Positions 32,874 through 41,216 of a stretch of 54,947 nucleotides of DNA are shown here, in pieces. The DNA lies in NCBI GenBank assembly GCA_900767815.1, contig CAAGAM010000167.1, positions 1 through 54,947 on the forward strand, read 5' to 3'. The number at the start of each line of letters is the position of its first letter. Position 1 is the stretch's first letter. The position numbers were made by a program, and so were the translations under genes. The stretch comes from Clostridia bacterium (lineage in GTDB: Bacteria; Bacillota; Clostridia; Christensenellales; Borkfalkiaceae). Under the pieces are notes generated by a model. The model made no database searches, was not told the DNA's origin, and saw only the letters and a list, made by a program, of their open reading frames with translations.

Positions 32874-32928
32874 GCCTTCGTAAATTACGGCGTTTTTATA
32901 TGCGTTGCGGTTTGCGAAGGCTTTTTTT
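32874..32928 (+). terminator. Terminator of the microcompartment operon
   Basis: GCCTTCG (32874-32880) pairs with CGAAGGC (32915-32921), followed by TTTTTTT. The loop is long (34 nt). It lies 50 bp after the pduT stop. Confidence 0.6.
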
Positions 32929-32979
32929 GTTAATTTCAGTAACGACGGCCGCAATCGCTTGCGGCTCAAAACGGGGTCA

Positions 32980-33759
32980 ATGATGCTTGCAGTTGAGAGA
33001 AAAAACAGGATATTATCCATATTACAGGAAGAAAAGAAGGTAGTCGTGGGCGAACTCGCCGCCATGTTCGACGTTTCGGAAGAGACGATAAGGCGCGACC
33101 TTGAAAAACTCGAAGCCGAAGGGCTTGTCGTTAAGGCATACGGCGGAGCGGTTTTAAACGAAAACCTTCAGTCCGACATGCCGCTTGCCGTGAGAAAGCG
33201 CACCAACGTGATCGGCAAACAGAAAATCGCCGAACTCGTGGCGGAAAGAATTACGGACAACATGAGCGTTATGCTCGACTCCTCTTCCACCGCGCTTTTT
33301 ATCGCCCGCAGGATTAAAGACAGGAAAAATCTCACGATCATAACCAACTCGGTTGAAATTTTAATCGAGCTTAAAGACGCGAGCAACCTCACGATTTTTT
33401 CCAGCGGCGGACTTTTGGGCGAAGATTCGTTCGCGCTTGTCGGCAATCAGGCGGACAGAATGATTTCAGGCTTTCACGTCAACGCGTCGATAATTTCCTG
33501 CAAGGGCTTCGATATAGATAAAGGCTTCACCGATTCGCACGACATGCACGCTTCCACAAAGCGCGCCATGCTCGAAAATTGCGATACGAGAGTGCTTGCT
33601 GTGGATAGTTCCAAATTCAATCATATAGCGTTCAACGTCGTAGGTACTTTATCCGACATCGACGTTATCGTAACGGACGTCCGCCCGCCCGAAGAATGGC
33701 TCGAGCGGTTCGAGCGCGCTAAGGTGGACTGCGTTTATCCCGACAAAGAGGATTATTAA
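32980..33759 (+). CDS. DeoR family transcriptional regulator
   Basis: This 259-residue protein starts MMLAVERKNRILSILQEEKK and has the DeoR helix-turn-helix (VGELAAMFDVSEETIRRDLE, EGLVVKAYGGAVL) followed by a DeoRC sensor domain (DNMSVMLDSSSTALFIARRI, TIITNSVEILIEL, IISCKGFDIDKGFTD). Such proteins sense phosphorylated sugars, and FucR/RhaR-like members control deoxysugar operons. It likely represses the microcompartment operon it follows. The start is weakly marked (GGGGTCA). A 7-bp stem hairpin, GCCGCAA-TCGC-TTGCGGC, lies at 32948-32965 just upstream. Confidence 0.88.
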   Translation: MMLAVERKNRILSILQEEKKVVVGELAAMFDVSEETIRRDLEKLEAEGLVVKAYGGAVLNENLQSDMPLAVRKRTNVIGKQKIAELVAERITDNMSVMLDSSSTALFIARRIKDRKNLTIITNSVEILIELKDASNLTIFSSGGLLGEDSFALVGNQADRMISGFHVNASIISCKGFDIDKGFTDSHDMHASTKRAMLENCDTRVLAVDSSKFNHIAFNVVGTLSDIDVIVTDVRPPEEWLERFERAKVDCVYPDKEDY

Positions 33760-33807
33760 AGCGGTTTTTTCGGTGTGGCTTGATACGTTTTAACGCTGAA
33801 AAGCTGC

Positions 33808-33829
33808 CCTATAAGTCGATTATCGACGG
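33808..33829 (+). repeat. Intergenic motif copy 5
   Basis: CCTATAAGTCGATTATCGAC followed by GG and TTTTTAT lies about 50 bp after the DeoR stop and about 80 bp before parA. GTCGA-TTA-TCGAC forms a small hairpin. Confidence 0.65.
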
Positions 33830-33911
33830 TTTTTATCGGTAATCGGCGAGTTATAAAATAAATAAAACATAAAATTAAATATAAAAATAAAGTTGCGCGA
33901 GGAGCGAAAAA

Positions 33912-34697
33912 ATGACAAAAACCAAAGTTATATGTTTTGCTAACAACAAAGGCGGTAGCGGAAAATCTACCACGTGCGCGAGCCTCGGGTATGCGTTTGC
34001 GGCGAGGGGTAAAAAAGTTCTGCTTGTAGACGGCGACATGCAGCTTAACCTCACTTTGTCGTATTTCGACGAGGACAAGGCTCTCGAAATAGCTAAAGGC
34101 GAAAAGAATCTCTATGCGGCCGTTAAGGAACAAAAGCCGCTCACAGAGTATATTTATAAAACAGATTACGAAGGCGTTGACATAGTTCCGTCGTCAACGC
34201 TCATGAGTTCGGCGGAATTCGAACTGTACAGCAAATGGCAAAGGGAATTCATTTTAAGAAAAATGCTGAAACCCGTGCTTGACGAAGGCGTTTACGATTA
34301 CGTTCTTATCGACGCTCCGCCCACGCTCGGCTGTTGGGTGATGAATATTCTCTGCGCTTCGGACAAGCTTATTCTGCCCGTCGAAGCAAGCCCGTGGGGG
34401 CTTTTCGGCTTGGCTAACATGTTCGATTTCGTGGCGCAGGTCAAAGAAATATCCCCTGCCCTGAGCTTGGCGGGCGTTGTAGTTACGAAGGTCGATACAA
34501 GGAAAAATTACGTCAAACAAACCCTCGAAACGCTTAAATCCACCGAAGGAATTTCTGTTTTCGACAATATTATTCATATCGACAGCTCGGTCGAGTGGGC
34601 GCAGGATAATTCCAAACCCGTCGGCGCGTTCAGAAAATCGACGCGATCGGCAACGGAATACGGTTTGCTTGCAGACGAACTGCTCGAAAAATTATAA
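33912..34697 (+). CDS. ParA/MinD-type ATPase
   Basis: This 261-residue protein has the deviant Walker A motif NNKGGSGKSTTCASLGYAFA with its signature lysine, the A' motif VLLVDGDMQLNLT, and Walker B YDYVLIDAPPTLG. ParA ATPases dimerise with ATP on nucleoid DNA and position cargo such as chromosome origins, plasmids or microcompartments (McdA). GCGAGGAGCG precedes the ATG. It pairs with the ParB-fold gene 73 bp downstream. Its site between a BMC operon and a tRNA gene, 22 kb from oriC, leaves two roles open: compartment positioning or origin segregation. Confidence 0.88.
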   Translation: MTKTKVICFANNKGGSGKSTTCASLGYAFAARGKKVLLVDGDMQLNLTLSYFDEDKALEIAKGEKNLYAAVKEQKPLTEYIYKTDYEGVDIVPSSTLMSSAEFELYSKWQREFILRKMLKPVLDEGVYDYVLIDAPPTLGCWVMNILCASDKLILPVEASPWGLFGLANMFDFVAQVKEISPALSLAGVVVTKVDTRKNYVKQTLETLKSTEGISVFDNIIHIDSSVEWAQDNSKPVGAFRKSTRSATEYGLLADELLEKL

Positions 34698-34770
34698 AAT
34701 ACGTGTTGAATTAAAGGCGGCAAAGTTTCGGCTTTCCGCAAAAAATAAAATATTCAGGAGGAAATTTATT

Positions 34771-35229
34771 ATGCCTATCGGAAAAGACAGCGTAAAAAGA
34801 GCCGTAACGGCTAAAAAGGTTGCAAAACCCGAGTTTGAAACGACCGAATACAATATGGTCGAAGTGTCCGTTGCGGATATTTCGTATAGGGCGGCAAAAG
34901 CTTGCCCCGCCTTAGTCGAATCGGTTAAAGAAAACGGAGTTATACTCCCCGTCGTGGTTATAAAAGACGGCGATTCGCTTAAACTTTTAGACGGCGCAAA
35001 ACGCTTAAATGCCCTTAAAGAGCTTAAAATTCCCGTGGTAAAAGCGGTGGTTTTAAACGGCGACGTTAAGAAAATCAAAGCAGAACTTAAAAAATGCACG
35101 CCCGAAAATTGCGAGGCAAAATCCGTGGCTAAACCCATCGAAGAGTGCAAGCCGCTTGACGTAAAGGAAGAAAAATTCGAACTCGTCAAAAGACTCGGCG
35201 AAGATGACTTCCCCGTCTATCTTCTTTAA
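34771..35229 (+). CDS. ParB-N-domain-like protein lacking a DNA-binding domain
   Basis: This 152-residue protein contains a ParB/Srx-fold core: MVEVSVADISYRAAK, LVESVKENGVILPVVVIKDG, LKLLDGAKRLNALKELKIPV and VKAVVLNGD. This matches the CTP-binding N-terminal domain of ParB, with GAKR in place of the usual GERR (...GxRR). The helix-turn-helix and dimerisation domains of chromosomal ParB are absent. The C-terminal part is short and Lys/Glu-rich. The start at 34771 follows CAGGAGGAAA; an in-frame ATG at 34669 lies inside parA. It may be an adaptor between ParA and a cargo. Confidence 0.75.
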   Translation: MPIGKDSVKRAVTAKKVAKPEFETTEYNMVEVSVADISYRAAKACPALVESVKENGVILPVVVIKDGDSLKLLDGAKRLNALKELKIPVVKAVVLNGDVKKIKAELKKCTPENCEAKSVAKPIEECKPLDVKEEKFELVKRLGEDDFPVYLL

Positions 35230-35238
35230 TTGTTCTAA

Positions 35239-35298
35239 GCCTTTTGTCGGGGAGGGTTTCCGCTCCCCGACAAAAGGCGACTGAAATAATTTTTTTTA
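35239..35298 (+). terminator. Strong hairpin after the parA-parB-like pair
   Basis: A perfect 16-bp stem, GCCTTTTGTCGGGGAG with CTCCCCGACAAAAGGC (35239-35278), has an 8-nt loop. A T-run (35290-35297) follows after 11 bp, so termination is likely though the spacing is not classic. Confidence 0.7.
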
Positions 35299-35326
35299 TA
35301 AATTACGGAAAAGTATATCAAAAAAG

Positions 35327-35355
35327 TTGTTTTTTTTTAAAGTATATGCTAAAAT
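35327..35355 (+). promoter_or_regulatory. Possible promoter of tRNA-Thr
   Basis: TTGTTT (35327-35332) and TAAAAT (35350-35355) have a 17-bp spacer, about 80 bp before the tRNA. Confidence 0.45.
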
Positions 35356-35433
35356 AATATGGCGTTGAAAGAGCGGCTCTCGGAACTTCTCTGTTTTAAA
35401 GCTGTTTTGTTCCGCTTAATTTAATATAAATAT

Positions 35434-35509
<76 letters not shown>

Positions 35510-35515
35510 AATTGG

Positions 35516-35560
35516 ACCGAGTTGAACCGGGCGAAATAGGTTCTTCTCGGTCTTTTTTTT
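35516..35560 (+). terminator. Terminator of tRNA-Thr
   Basis: ACCGAG (35516-35521) pairs with CTCGGT (35546-35551), with an inner stem GAACC/GGTTC, followed by CTTTTTTTT. It starts 7 bp after the tRNA. A variant of the same hairpin is repeated inside the adjacent dispersed repeat. Confidence 0.9.
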
Positions 35561-36030
35561 ATCGTAAATCGGGTCCAATCCGGAGTTGCTAACCGGAGAT
35601 GTCACCGCTGACGACGGCGCGCCTGAACAATGGAAACAAATAAGTTATTGCGCGCCGCGTCACGGTGACGCGTTTTGCCGAAAATTTGTAAAAAGAAAGG
35701 GAGTCGGGCAAAACGCTATTCCGTCGCAAAACGAAACCAAGTTGATATTGTTATTGAGTGTGGTTATCGTTTTGCTCCTTACAATTCCGAAGCAGTGTGA
35801 AGCGCGATAATTAAACGAGTTGAACCGAGAAAATAGGTTTTCCGCTCGGTCTTTTTTTATCGTAAATCGGGTCCAATCCGGAGCTGCTAACCGGAGAGTC
35901 ACCGTTGACGCGGCGTATTTCCGTTTGTAAAAATAATTTTTTTATACGCCGCGTCACGGTGACGCGTTTTGCCGAAAATTTGTAAAAAGAAAAGAGGTCG
36001 GGCAAAACGCTATTCCGTCGCTCCGCTCCT
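35561..36030 (-). repeat. Dispersed repeat, right copy (two units, inverted relative to 3588-4050)
   Basis: On the minus strand the units match the left copy: about 80 bp from TTCGGAATTGTAAGGAGC through AAAACGATAACCACACTC to TTGCGACGGAATAGCG are almost identical (compare 3908-3985). Each unit has the palindrome GCGTCACGGTGACGC (near 35656 and 35952) and a 25-bp segment complementary to the tRNA-Thr 3' end (35572-35596 and 35870-35894). It lies 3' of a tRNA, as the left copy does. No protein is encoded. Confidence 0.8.
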
Positions 36031-36032
36031 TA

Positions 36033-36053
36033 CGAGTCCGATCAGCAGCACCA
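36033..36053 (+). other. Truncated tRNA 3' end (T-loop to CCA)
   Basis: CGAGTCCGAT-CAGCAGC-A-CCA has the order of a T-loop and T-stem 3' strand, acceptor 3' strand, discriminator and CCA. The last 11 bases equal the 3' end of tRNA-Leu(UAA). The 5' side of the T-stem does not pair, so the rest of the tRNA is missing. A terminator follows 3 bp later, as expected for a former tRNA gene or an attachment-site copy. Confidence 0.6.
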
Positions 36054-36056
36054 AAC

Positions 36057-36093
36057 GCAACCTTATTCGAATACTGAATAGGGTTGCTTTTTT
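36057..36093 (+). terminator. Terminator after the truncated tRNA
   Basis: GCAACCTTATTC and GAATAGGGTTGC form a 12-bp stem with one G-T pair and a 7-nt loop, followed by TTTTTTC. Confidence 0.9.
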
Positions 36094-36125
36094 CTATAAT
36101 AAAAAAGTCAAACTACTATAAATGA

Positions 36126-36543
36126 TGTGAACCCAAAAGTTTGGATAAAAATCTAATTAAATTATTTAAGATTGAGTTCGGTATTGTACCGGACTCATTT
36201 TCAATTTATGAGAAATTCTCTTATTGTTGTAAAAGTAAATATATGCTTTCAATCGTTCAATGAAAGCGTTAACTCTTTCAAAATTTTTGCCGTAAAACAT
36301 TTCGACTTTTAATCTTCCGAAAAAGTTTTCCATTACGCTGTTATCCGGACAATTACCTTTTCGCGACATACTCTGCGTTACGTTATGTTCTTTCAGAATC
36401 CGTTGAAATTCTTTCATCCGGTATTGCCAACCTTGGTCTGAGCGTAGCAACGGCGTTGCTGTTTTAGGTAATCTTTCAAACAATCCGCAAAGCATTTCTC
36501 TTGTTTGCTGAAAGTTCGGACTTGCAAAAATCAGAGAGTCTTT
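36126..36543 (-). pseudogene. IS3-family transposase OrfB remnant (C-terminal part)
   Basis: The frame gives FASPNFQQTREMLCGLFERL, LLRSDQGWQYR (second catalytic Asp), QSMSRKGNCPDNSVMENFFG with the catalytic Glu, RLKVEMFYGKNFE and the end YNNKRISHKLKMSPVQYR, characteristic of the IS3 rve integrase domain. OrfA and the N-terminal half of OrfB with the first catalytic Asp are missing. The stop is at 36166. Downstream of it, TGTGAACCCAAAAGTTTGGA (36126-36145) looks like the terminal inverted repeat. It cannot transpose by itself. The element sits beside the tRNA/repeat junction. Confidence 0.85.
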
Positions 36544-36606
36544 TTAAGTCTGAACATATATAACCGTTATTTTGATTCCGATTATTTTTAAGCGTGGCGA
36601 TACTGT

Positions 36607-37431
36607 CTACTTTTTGCGGTAATGGTTCGGAGAGTTGCCTGTTATAGATTTGAAGGTCTTGAAAAAATGGGGGTAGTCGGGCATACCGACTTTTTCGGCG
36701 ATTTGCTGAATCGGTAAGTCGGTAGTCTTAATCAGGTATTTCGCCTCCATGATTCTCTTCTGAACGATGTATGCTTTCGGCGCAATGCCTTTTGCGTTTT
36801 TTATGATTGTGTAAAGTTGTTTCTGCGACAGATAAAAATGCGAGCAGAGCGACTGTATGCTTATGTCTTCCGATAGGTGTTCCTGCAAATAATCGTCGAA
36901 AATGTCGATAAAGTTGTTCTGACTGATAAGTATGATTTTTTGAGACAATGCATACTCGAACAGGGCGTAAATAAGCGTTTCTATCGCGTTGAACTTTTCT
37001 TCCGTGAAATACGGAATATCTTTGAAAGTTCTCATCATCTCGTCGTACGGCGCACCCGTTTCGTTGCAATATTCTCTTATTCTCTTTTCGATTTTCCCTT
37101 CGTCTTCTTTAGTTTTAAACGGCCCTACGATAACGAAGCCGTAAGTCTTATTGTTATGCGAAAGCCTGAAAGACAGTTCCGTAAGTCCGAAATGACAGTT
37201 GTATTTCAGAGACTGTTTATTGTTGTTTAAACACGTCATAAACGAATTCGAATCGGACTCGTCGCATTTTTCTCTGAGATGTTGCTTTATGAGCGCGCAG
37301 AACGGCGAACCCGGCGAAGTGCATGCGCATGTCCCTTGAAACTCCTCGTTGTAGAACGTTATGGAAGCGTTTACCAACAATTTCAGTTTTGAAAAAAGTT
37401 TTGCGAAACACTCGAAATCAAAAGTTACCAT
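36607..37431 (-). CDS. PocR-domain AraC family transcriptional regulator
   Basis: From the ATG at 37431 (MVTFDFECFAKL) this is a 274-residue protein. The N-terminal PocR sensory domain carries conserved Cys (CACTSPGSPFCALIKQHLRE, YNCHFGLTELSFRL, YGFVIVGPFKT). The C-terminal AraC domain has two helix-turn-helices (SIQSLCSHFYLSQKQLYTII, PIQQIAEKVGMPDYPHFFKT, GNSPNHYRKK). PocR domains sense small organic compounds; in gut bacteria they often control diol or sugar pathways. It is divergent from the glycan operon, which it probably activates. An upstream ATG at 37461 is possible. Confidence 0.88.
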   Translation of the reverse strand: MVTFDFECFAKLFSKLKLLVNASITFYNEEFQGTCACTSPGSPFCALIKQHLREKCDESDSNSFMTCLNNNKQSLKYNCHFGLTELSFRLSHNNKTYGFVIVGPFKTKEDEGKIEKRIREYCNETGAPYDEMMRTFKDIPYFTEEKFNAIETLIYALFEYALSQKIILISQNNFIDIFDDYLQEHLSEDISIQSLCSHFYLSQKQLYTIIKNAKGIAPKAYIVQKRIMEAKYLIKTTDLPIQQIAEKVGMPDYPHFFKTFKSITGNSPNHYRKK

Positions 37432-37538
37432 GTTCACATTGTAACATAAAAAATCGGACATGTCAATGTCGGAATAATTTTTTTATTTCATTTTCCGCGA
37501 AAGGTATAAAAAGACAATAAAATTATCTGTTTTGTCAA

Positions 37539-37567
37539 TGTACAAAAAAGCTTGCGGGTGTTATAAT
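37539..37567 (+). promoter_or_regulatory. Extended -10 promoter of the glycan operon
   Basis: TGTACA (37539-37544), a 17-bp spacer, and TGTTATAAT with an extended -10 (TATAAT 37562-37567), about 46 bp before the GH20 gene. The poor -35 suits an activator-dependent promoter. Confidence 0.65.
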
Positions 37568-37613
37568 TAATTTAAGAATTTTTTATAGTTCAAATCTTAC
37601 TTGGATAATTTTT

Positions 37614-39227
37614 ATGGAGACAGACAGAATAAACGAATATAAAAATTTCGGGGCTATGGTATGTTGCGCGAGCAACGGGATAATGAAGCCCGAAAAAGTG
37701 AAAGAGCTTATAGATTTGCTTTCCGTTATGGGATATAATCTCCTCGAATTATGTATCGACGATATATATAAAATCGACGGCGAACCATATTTCGGGTATT
37801 TACGCGGCGGATATACCAAAGAGGAAGTGCGCGAAATGGATGAATACGCGAAAAGTAAAGGAGTCGAACTCGTTCCTTGCATTCAGGTTCTGGCGCATCT
37901 CGTAAACCTCGTTAAAATTCCCGAATACTCCGATATTACGGATATAGACGACATCTTGCTTATAGATGAACCGAAGACTTATCGGCTTATAGATAAAATG
38001 ATAAAGTTCGTAAGCGATAATTTTTCGTCGAAAAAAATCAATCTCTGTTTTGACGAGGCTCATCATGTCGGGTTGGGCAAATATCTCGACAAACACGGTT
38101 ATAAAGACAGATACGAACTCCTTATAAAGCACTTGAATAAAGTTTGCGAAATGGTTGACGGTTACGGATTGGAGCCTCATATATGGAGCGATATGTTTTT
38201 CCGCCTTGCAAACAAAGGCGAATACGTGGGCAAAGGTGTGGTTATACCCGAAAACGTGATGGAAAAAGTTCCCGAAAACCTCGGGCTTTGTTATTGGGAT
38301 TATTACAGCGAAGACGAGGAGACGTACGACGAAATGTTTCGTTCGCACGAAGCGTTTAAAAGGGAGTTATGGTTTGCCGGCGGTGCATGGTGCTGGAGCG
38401 GTTTCGCCCCGCAAAACAGAATGTCTCTTTGCCGCTCGAAAGCGGCTATGAAACAAGTTAGAAAACACGGAATAAAAAACGTGCTTATAACGATGTGGGG
38501 GGACAACGGGCGCGATTGCTCGTGTTTTTCCGTTTTGCCGACGCTTTACGCCGTAAGACAGTATGCCATCGGAAATTATGACGAGGAAAGCATAAAAGCA
38601 GGCTTCGAAGAACTTTTCGGGGTGAGTTTCGATGATTTTATGACGCTCGATATCCCGAATAAAAACAGATCTAATCCGAATCTCGAAAAACTTGACAATT
38701 CCTGCAAGGCAATGCTTTATAACGATTGTTTTTTAGGTCTCAGGGACTATTATTTCGAAAAAATCGATCCTGTTCCGTACATGGAGTATGCCGAAACGCT
38801 CGAACAGACGGGTAAAAGAATGGGTAAATACAAGTATCTTTTCGACAATCTTGCCGCCCTTTGCAGAGTTCTCGACATAAAAGCGGGTATCGGCATAAGG
38901 ACGAGGAATGCATATAAAAGCGGAGACAAAAAACTTCTGAAAAGTTTGACCGGCGACTATAGGGAAGCTGCCGACAGACTCGGGATTTTCCGCGACACGC
39001 TGAGAAAAGTGTGGATGAACGACAATAAGCCTTACGGCTGGGATATACAGGAGATAAGGCTCGGCGGGCTGAAAGCGAGGCTTTACGATTGCGCTCAGAG
39101 GATAGAAGAATATCTGAGCGGAGAAACGAAAAGTATTCCCGAACTCGAAGAGACTTTGCTTCCTTACGGAAACTGGAATTCGGGTTATAATTTATATCGC
39201 GGATTTATTTCCGTAAGCGAATTGTGA
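37614..39227 (+). CDS. GH20-type beta-N-acetylhexosaminidase
   Basis: This 537-residue protein lacks a signal peptide, so it acts in the cytoplasm. It has a TIM-barrel with the GH20 acid pair D147-E148 in NLCFDEAHHVGLGKY, plus HIWSDMFFR, LCYWDYYSEDEET and WGDNGRDCSCF. It resembles the short, single-domain exo-beta-N-acetylhexosaminidases of Firmicutes. It would remove terminal GlcNAc or GalNAc from imported oligosaccharides. It is first in the operon, with a weak ribosome site, and lies 13 bp before the first permease. Specificity is inferred. Confidence 0.75.
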   Translation: METDRINEYKNFGAMVCCASNGIMKPEKVKELIDLLSVMGYNLLELCIDDIYKIDGEPYFGYLRGGYTKEEVREMDEYAKSKGVELVPCIQVLAHLVNLVKIPEYSDITDIDDILLIDEPKTYRLIDKMIKFVSDNFSSKKINLCFDEAHHVGLGKYLDKHGYKDRYELLIKHLNKVCEMVDGYGLEPHIWSDMFFRLANKGEYVGKGVVIPENVMEKVPENLGLCYWDYYSEDEETYDEMFRSHEAFKRELWFAGGAWCWSGFAPQNRMSLCRSKAAMKQVRKHGIKNVLITMWGDNGRDCSCFSVLPTLYAVRQYAIGNYDEESIKAGFEELFGVSFDDFMTLDIPNKNRSNPNLEKLDNSCKAMLYNDCFLGLRDYYFEKIDPVPYMEYAETLEQTGKRMGKYKYLFDNLAALCRVLDIKAGIGIRTRNAYKSGDKKLLKSLTGDYREAADRLGIFRDTLRKVWMNDNKPYGWDIQEIRLGGLKARLYDCAQRIEEYLSGETKSIPELEETLLPYGNWNSGYNLYRGFISVSEL

Positions 39228-39240
39228 TAAGGAGGGCTGA

Positions 39241-40188
39241 ATGGATAATACCGTTACCGAAAACGAGAAGCCGGGCAGGCGAAAAGAGATGAATAAAATA
39301 AAAATGTCGAGAAACGTTTTTATGTTTGCGTTTCTGGCGTTGCCCGTGCTTAACTTTCTCGTGTTTTATCTCTATGTAAATCTGGACTCGTTTCTTATGG
39401 CGTTTCAAAGACCTAAGTACGACGGTACGGCTAATGCCGTGAGGTTCAGTCTTGCAAACTTCGAAACGATAATCAACAACTTCGGTTTAGCCGGCGGAAA
39501 GGTAATGCTCGAAGCGCTCAGAAACACGCTTATGTATTATTTTGCGGGAATGCTTATAGGGCTTCCGATTTCCGTTCTGATGTGTTACTTCATCTACAAA
39601 AAAATCGCATGTTATAAGGCGTTCAGGGTAATAATCTATCTGCCGAACATTTTATCGGCTACCGCGCTTGCGGTTTTGTTTCGTTATGCGGTCGGCACGG
39701 GCGGACCAGTGCATGCGATGGTGAAGGCGTGCGGAGGAGAATTTATCTATCCATTCACCGATGCTTCGAAGGCGAACGGAATGTTGTTGTTTTACGCTTT
39801 GTCGTTCGGCTTTGGCGGAAACCTTATAATAATCGGCGGAGCGATGAACGGTCTCGATCCCGAGATGCTCGAAGCGGCGGAAATAGACGGCTGTAACTGG
39901 ATAAAGGAGCTTTACTATATAATTATACCGTCCGTATGGCCGACGGTCGCGACGATAGTCGTGTTAAGCACCGCGTCCTTCCTCGGGGCGACGGGTCCCG
40001 TACTTTTGTTTACCAAAGGGTCTTTCGGAACTATGACCTTATCGTATTATATTTACGCGCTCGTAAGCGGCATAGGCGGAAATCAGGACTTATTTCTCGC
40101 GTCGGCGATAGGATTTCTGATGACCGTCGTGTCTTTCCCGATAGCCCTTACCGTTAAAAAATTTATATACGGAAAGGAGGATTACTGA
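39241..40188 (+). CDS. ABC sugar transporter permease (UgpA/LplB type)
   Basis: This 315-residue membrane protein has six predicted TMs (VFMFAFLALPVLNFLVFYLY at the N-terminus) and the EAA loop EMLEAAEIDGCNWIKELYYI that contacts the ATPase. It is one of two permeases for an oligosaccharide importer. AAGGAGGG precedes the ATG, and its stop overlaps the next gene's start (TGATG). Confidence 0.93.
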   Translation: MDNTVTENEKPGRRKEMNKIKMSRNVFMFAFLALPVLNFLVFYLYVNLDSFLMAFQRPKYDGTANAVRFSLANFETIINNFGLAGGKVMLEALRNTLMYYFAGMLIGLPISVLMCYFIYKKIACYKAFRVIIYLPNILSATALAVLFRYAVGTGGPVHAMVKACGGEFIYPFTDASKANGMLLFYALSFGFGGNLIIIGGAMNGLDPEMLEAAEIDGCNWIKELYYIIIPSVWPTVATIVVLSTASFLGATGPVLLFTKGSFGTMTLSYYIYALVSGIGGNQDLFLASAIGFLMTVVSFPIALTVKKFIYGKEDY

Positions 40189-41084
40189 TGACGACGTTAA
40201 AAGCGGCGCGCCGAAAAAAACGCTCGCCGAGTGAAAAAATAGTGTTTTCAATCGCGTTTTTGCTATTCGCGGTATATGCCGCTTATATTTTGTTTTTCTT
40301 CGTGTTCGGAACGCTTATCGCCATAAAACACGATATGGACGCATTCACTATGGACAGAATTAAAACGAGATTGTTTTCGTTTCCCGAACATCCGAACTGG
40401 AAAAACTTTATTCTCGCGTTCGGCGAACTCGGAATGATAGACAACAAAAGCACGTTTTTATCCATAACCTGGAACTCTGTATGGAGAACGACGAGTTACG
40501 CGTTCTTATCTATCGCGGCAAGCACGATGGTGTGCTACGTTCTGGTATTTTATCGTACGAAACTCTCGAAAGTAATATATAATATCGGTTTATTCGTTGC
40601 GATACTACCCCTTTACGGCTCGTCGGGTTCGATGTACAGGCTCTTGCAGAACATACATCTTATCAACAATCCGCTTATAATGATAGTTGATTTTTCGCTG
40701 TTCGGCGGCTACTTTTTCTATGCTTACGCGTTGTTTAAAACAATGTCGTGGAGTTATGCGGAAGCCGCGTTTATCGACGGCGCGGGACATTTCACGGTGT
40801 TTTTCAAAATAATGCTGCCTATGGCGATTCCGAGCCTTGCCGCTCTTTTCGTAATGGCGTTCATAAGCGGGTGGAACAGCTACGAATCGACCATACTTTA
40901 TATGAAAAAATACCCGAATCTGTCTTACGCGGTGTACGCGTACAGCGAGGTTAAAAAATACGACGCGAACGTTCCCGTTTATATTGCGGGCGTACTCGTA
41001 TCCCTTTTGCCCGCGCTCATAATCTTCTTCGTATTCCAGAATACGATAATGGAAAAAGTTCATTTAGGCGGATTGAAAGGTTAA
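40188..41084 (+). CDS. ABC sugar transporter permease (UgpE/YtcP type)
   Basis: This 298-residue membrane protein begins with a basic cytoplasmic segment (RRKKRSPSEKI), a first TM IAFLLFAVYAAYILFFFVFG, and the EAA motif WSYAEAAFIDGAGHFTVFFK with IMLPMAIPSLAALFVMAFIS. It pairs with the preceding permease. GGAGG lies in the end of the upstream gene. No ATPase gene follows, so a shared MsmK-like ATPase encoded elsewhere is likely. Confidence 0.93.
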   Translation: MTTLKAARRKKRSPSEKIVFSIAFLLFAVYAAYILFFFVFGTLIAIKHDMDAFTMDRIKTRLFSFPEHPNWKNFILAFGELGMIDNKSTFLSITWNSVWRTTSYAFLSIAASTMVCYVLVFYRTKLSKVIYNIGLFVAILPLYGSSGSMYRLLQNIHLINNPLIMIVDFSLFGGYFFYAYALFKTMSWSYAEAAFIDGAGHFTVFFKIMLPMAIPSLAALFVMAFISGWNSYESTILYMKKYPNLSYAVYAYSEVKKYDANVPVYIAGVLVSLLPALIIFFVFQNTIMEKVHLGGLKG

Positions 41085-41102
41085 AAATTTCCGCAAAAAT
41101 CG

Positions 41103-41119
41103 CGGTGTACACCGTTTTT
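41103..41119 (+). other. Intercistronic hairpin before the solute-binding protein gene
   Basis: CGGTG-TA-CACCG (41103-41114), flanked by AAAAA and TTTTT, resembles a weak terminator. Such hairpins between permease and binding-protein genes often adjust their expression ratio by partial termination or mRNA protection. Confidence 0.55.
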
Positions 41120-41216
41120 GTTTAAAAAGCAAAAGCAATCCCCTTAAAAAGAAAAACTGCAAAAATTTCCGACCGAAAAAATCTCGGCGGTTAAAATAAA
41201 AAAAGGAGAAAATGCA

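Noticed and set aside
36166..36495. Functional IS3 transposase
   Set aside because: OrfA and the first catalytic Asp are missing, and only one candidate end repeat is visible.
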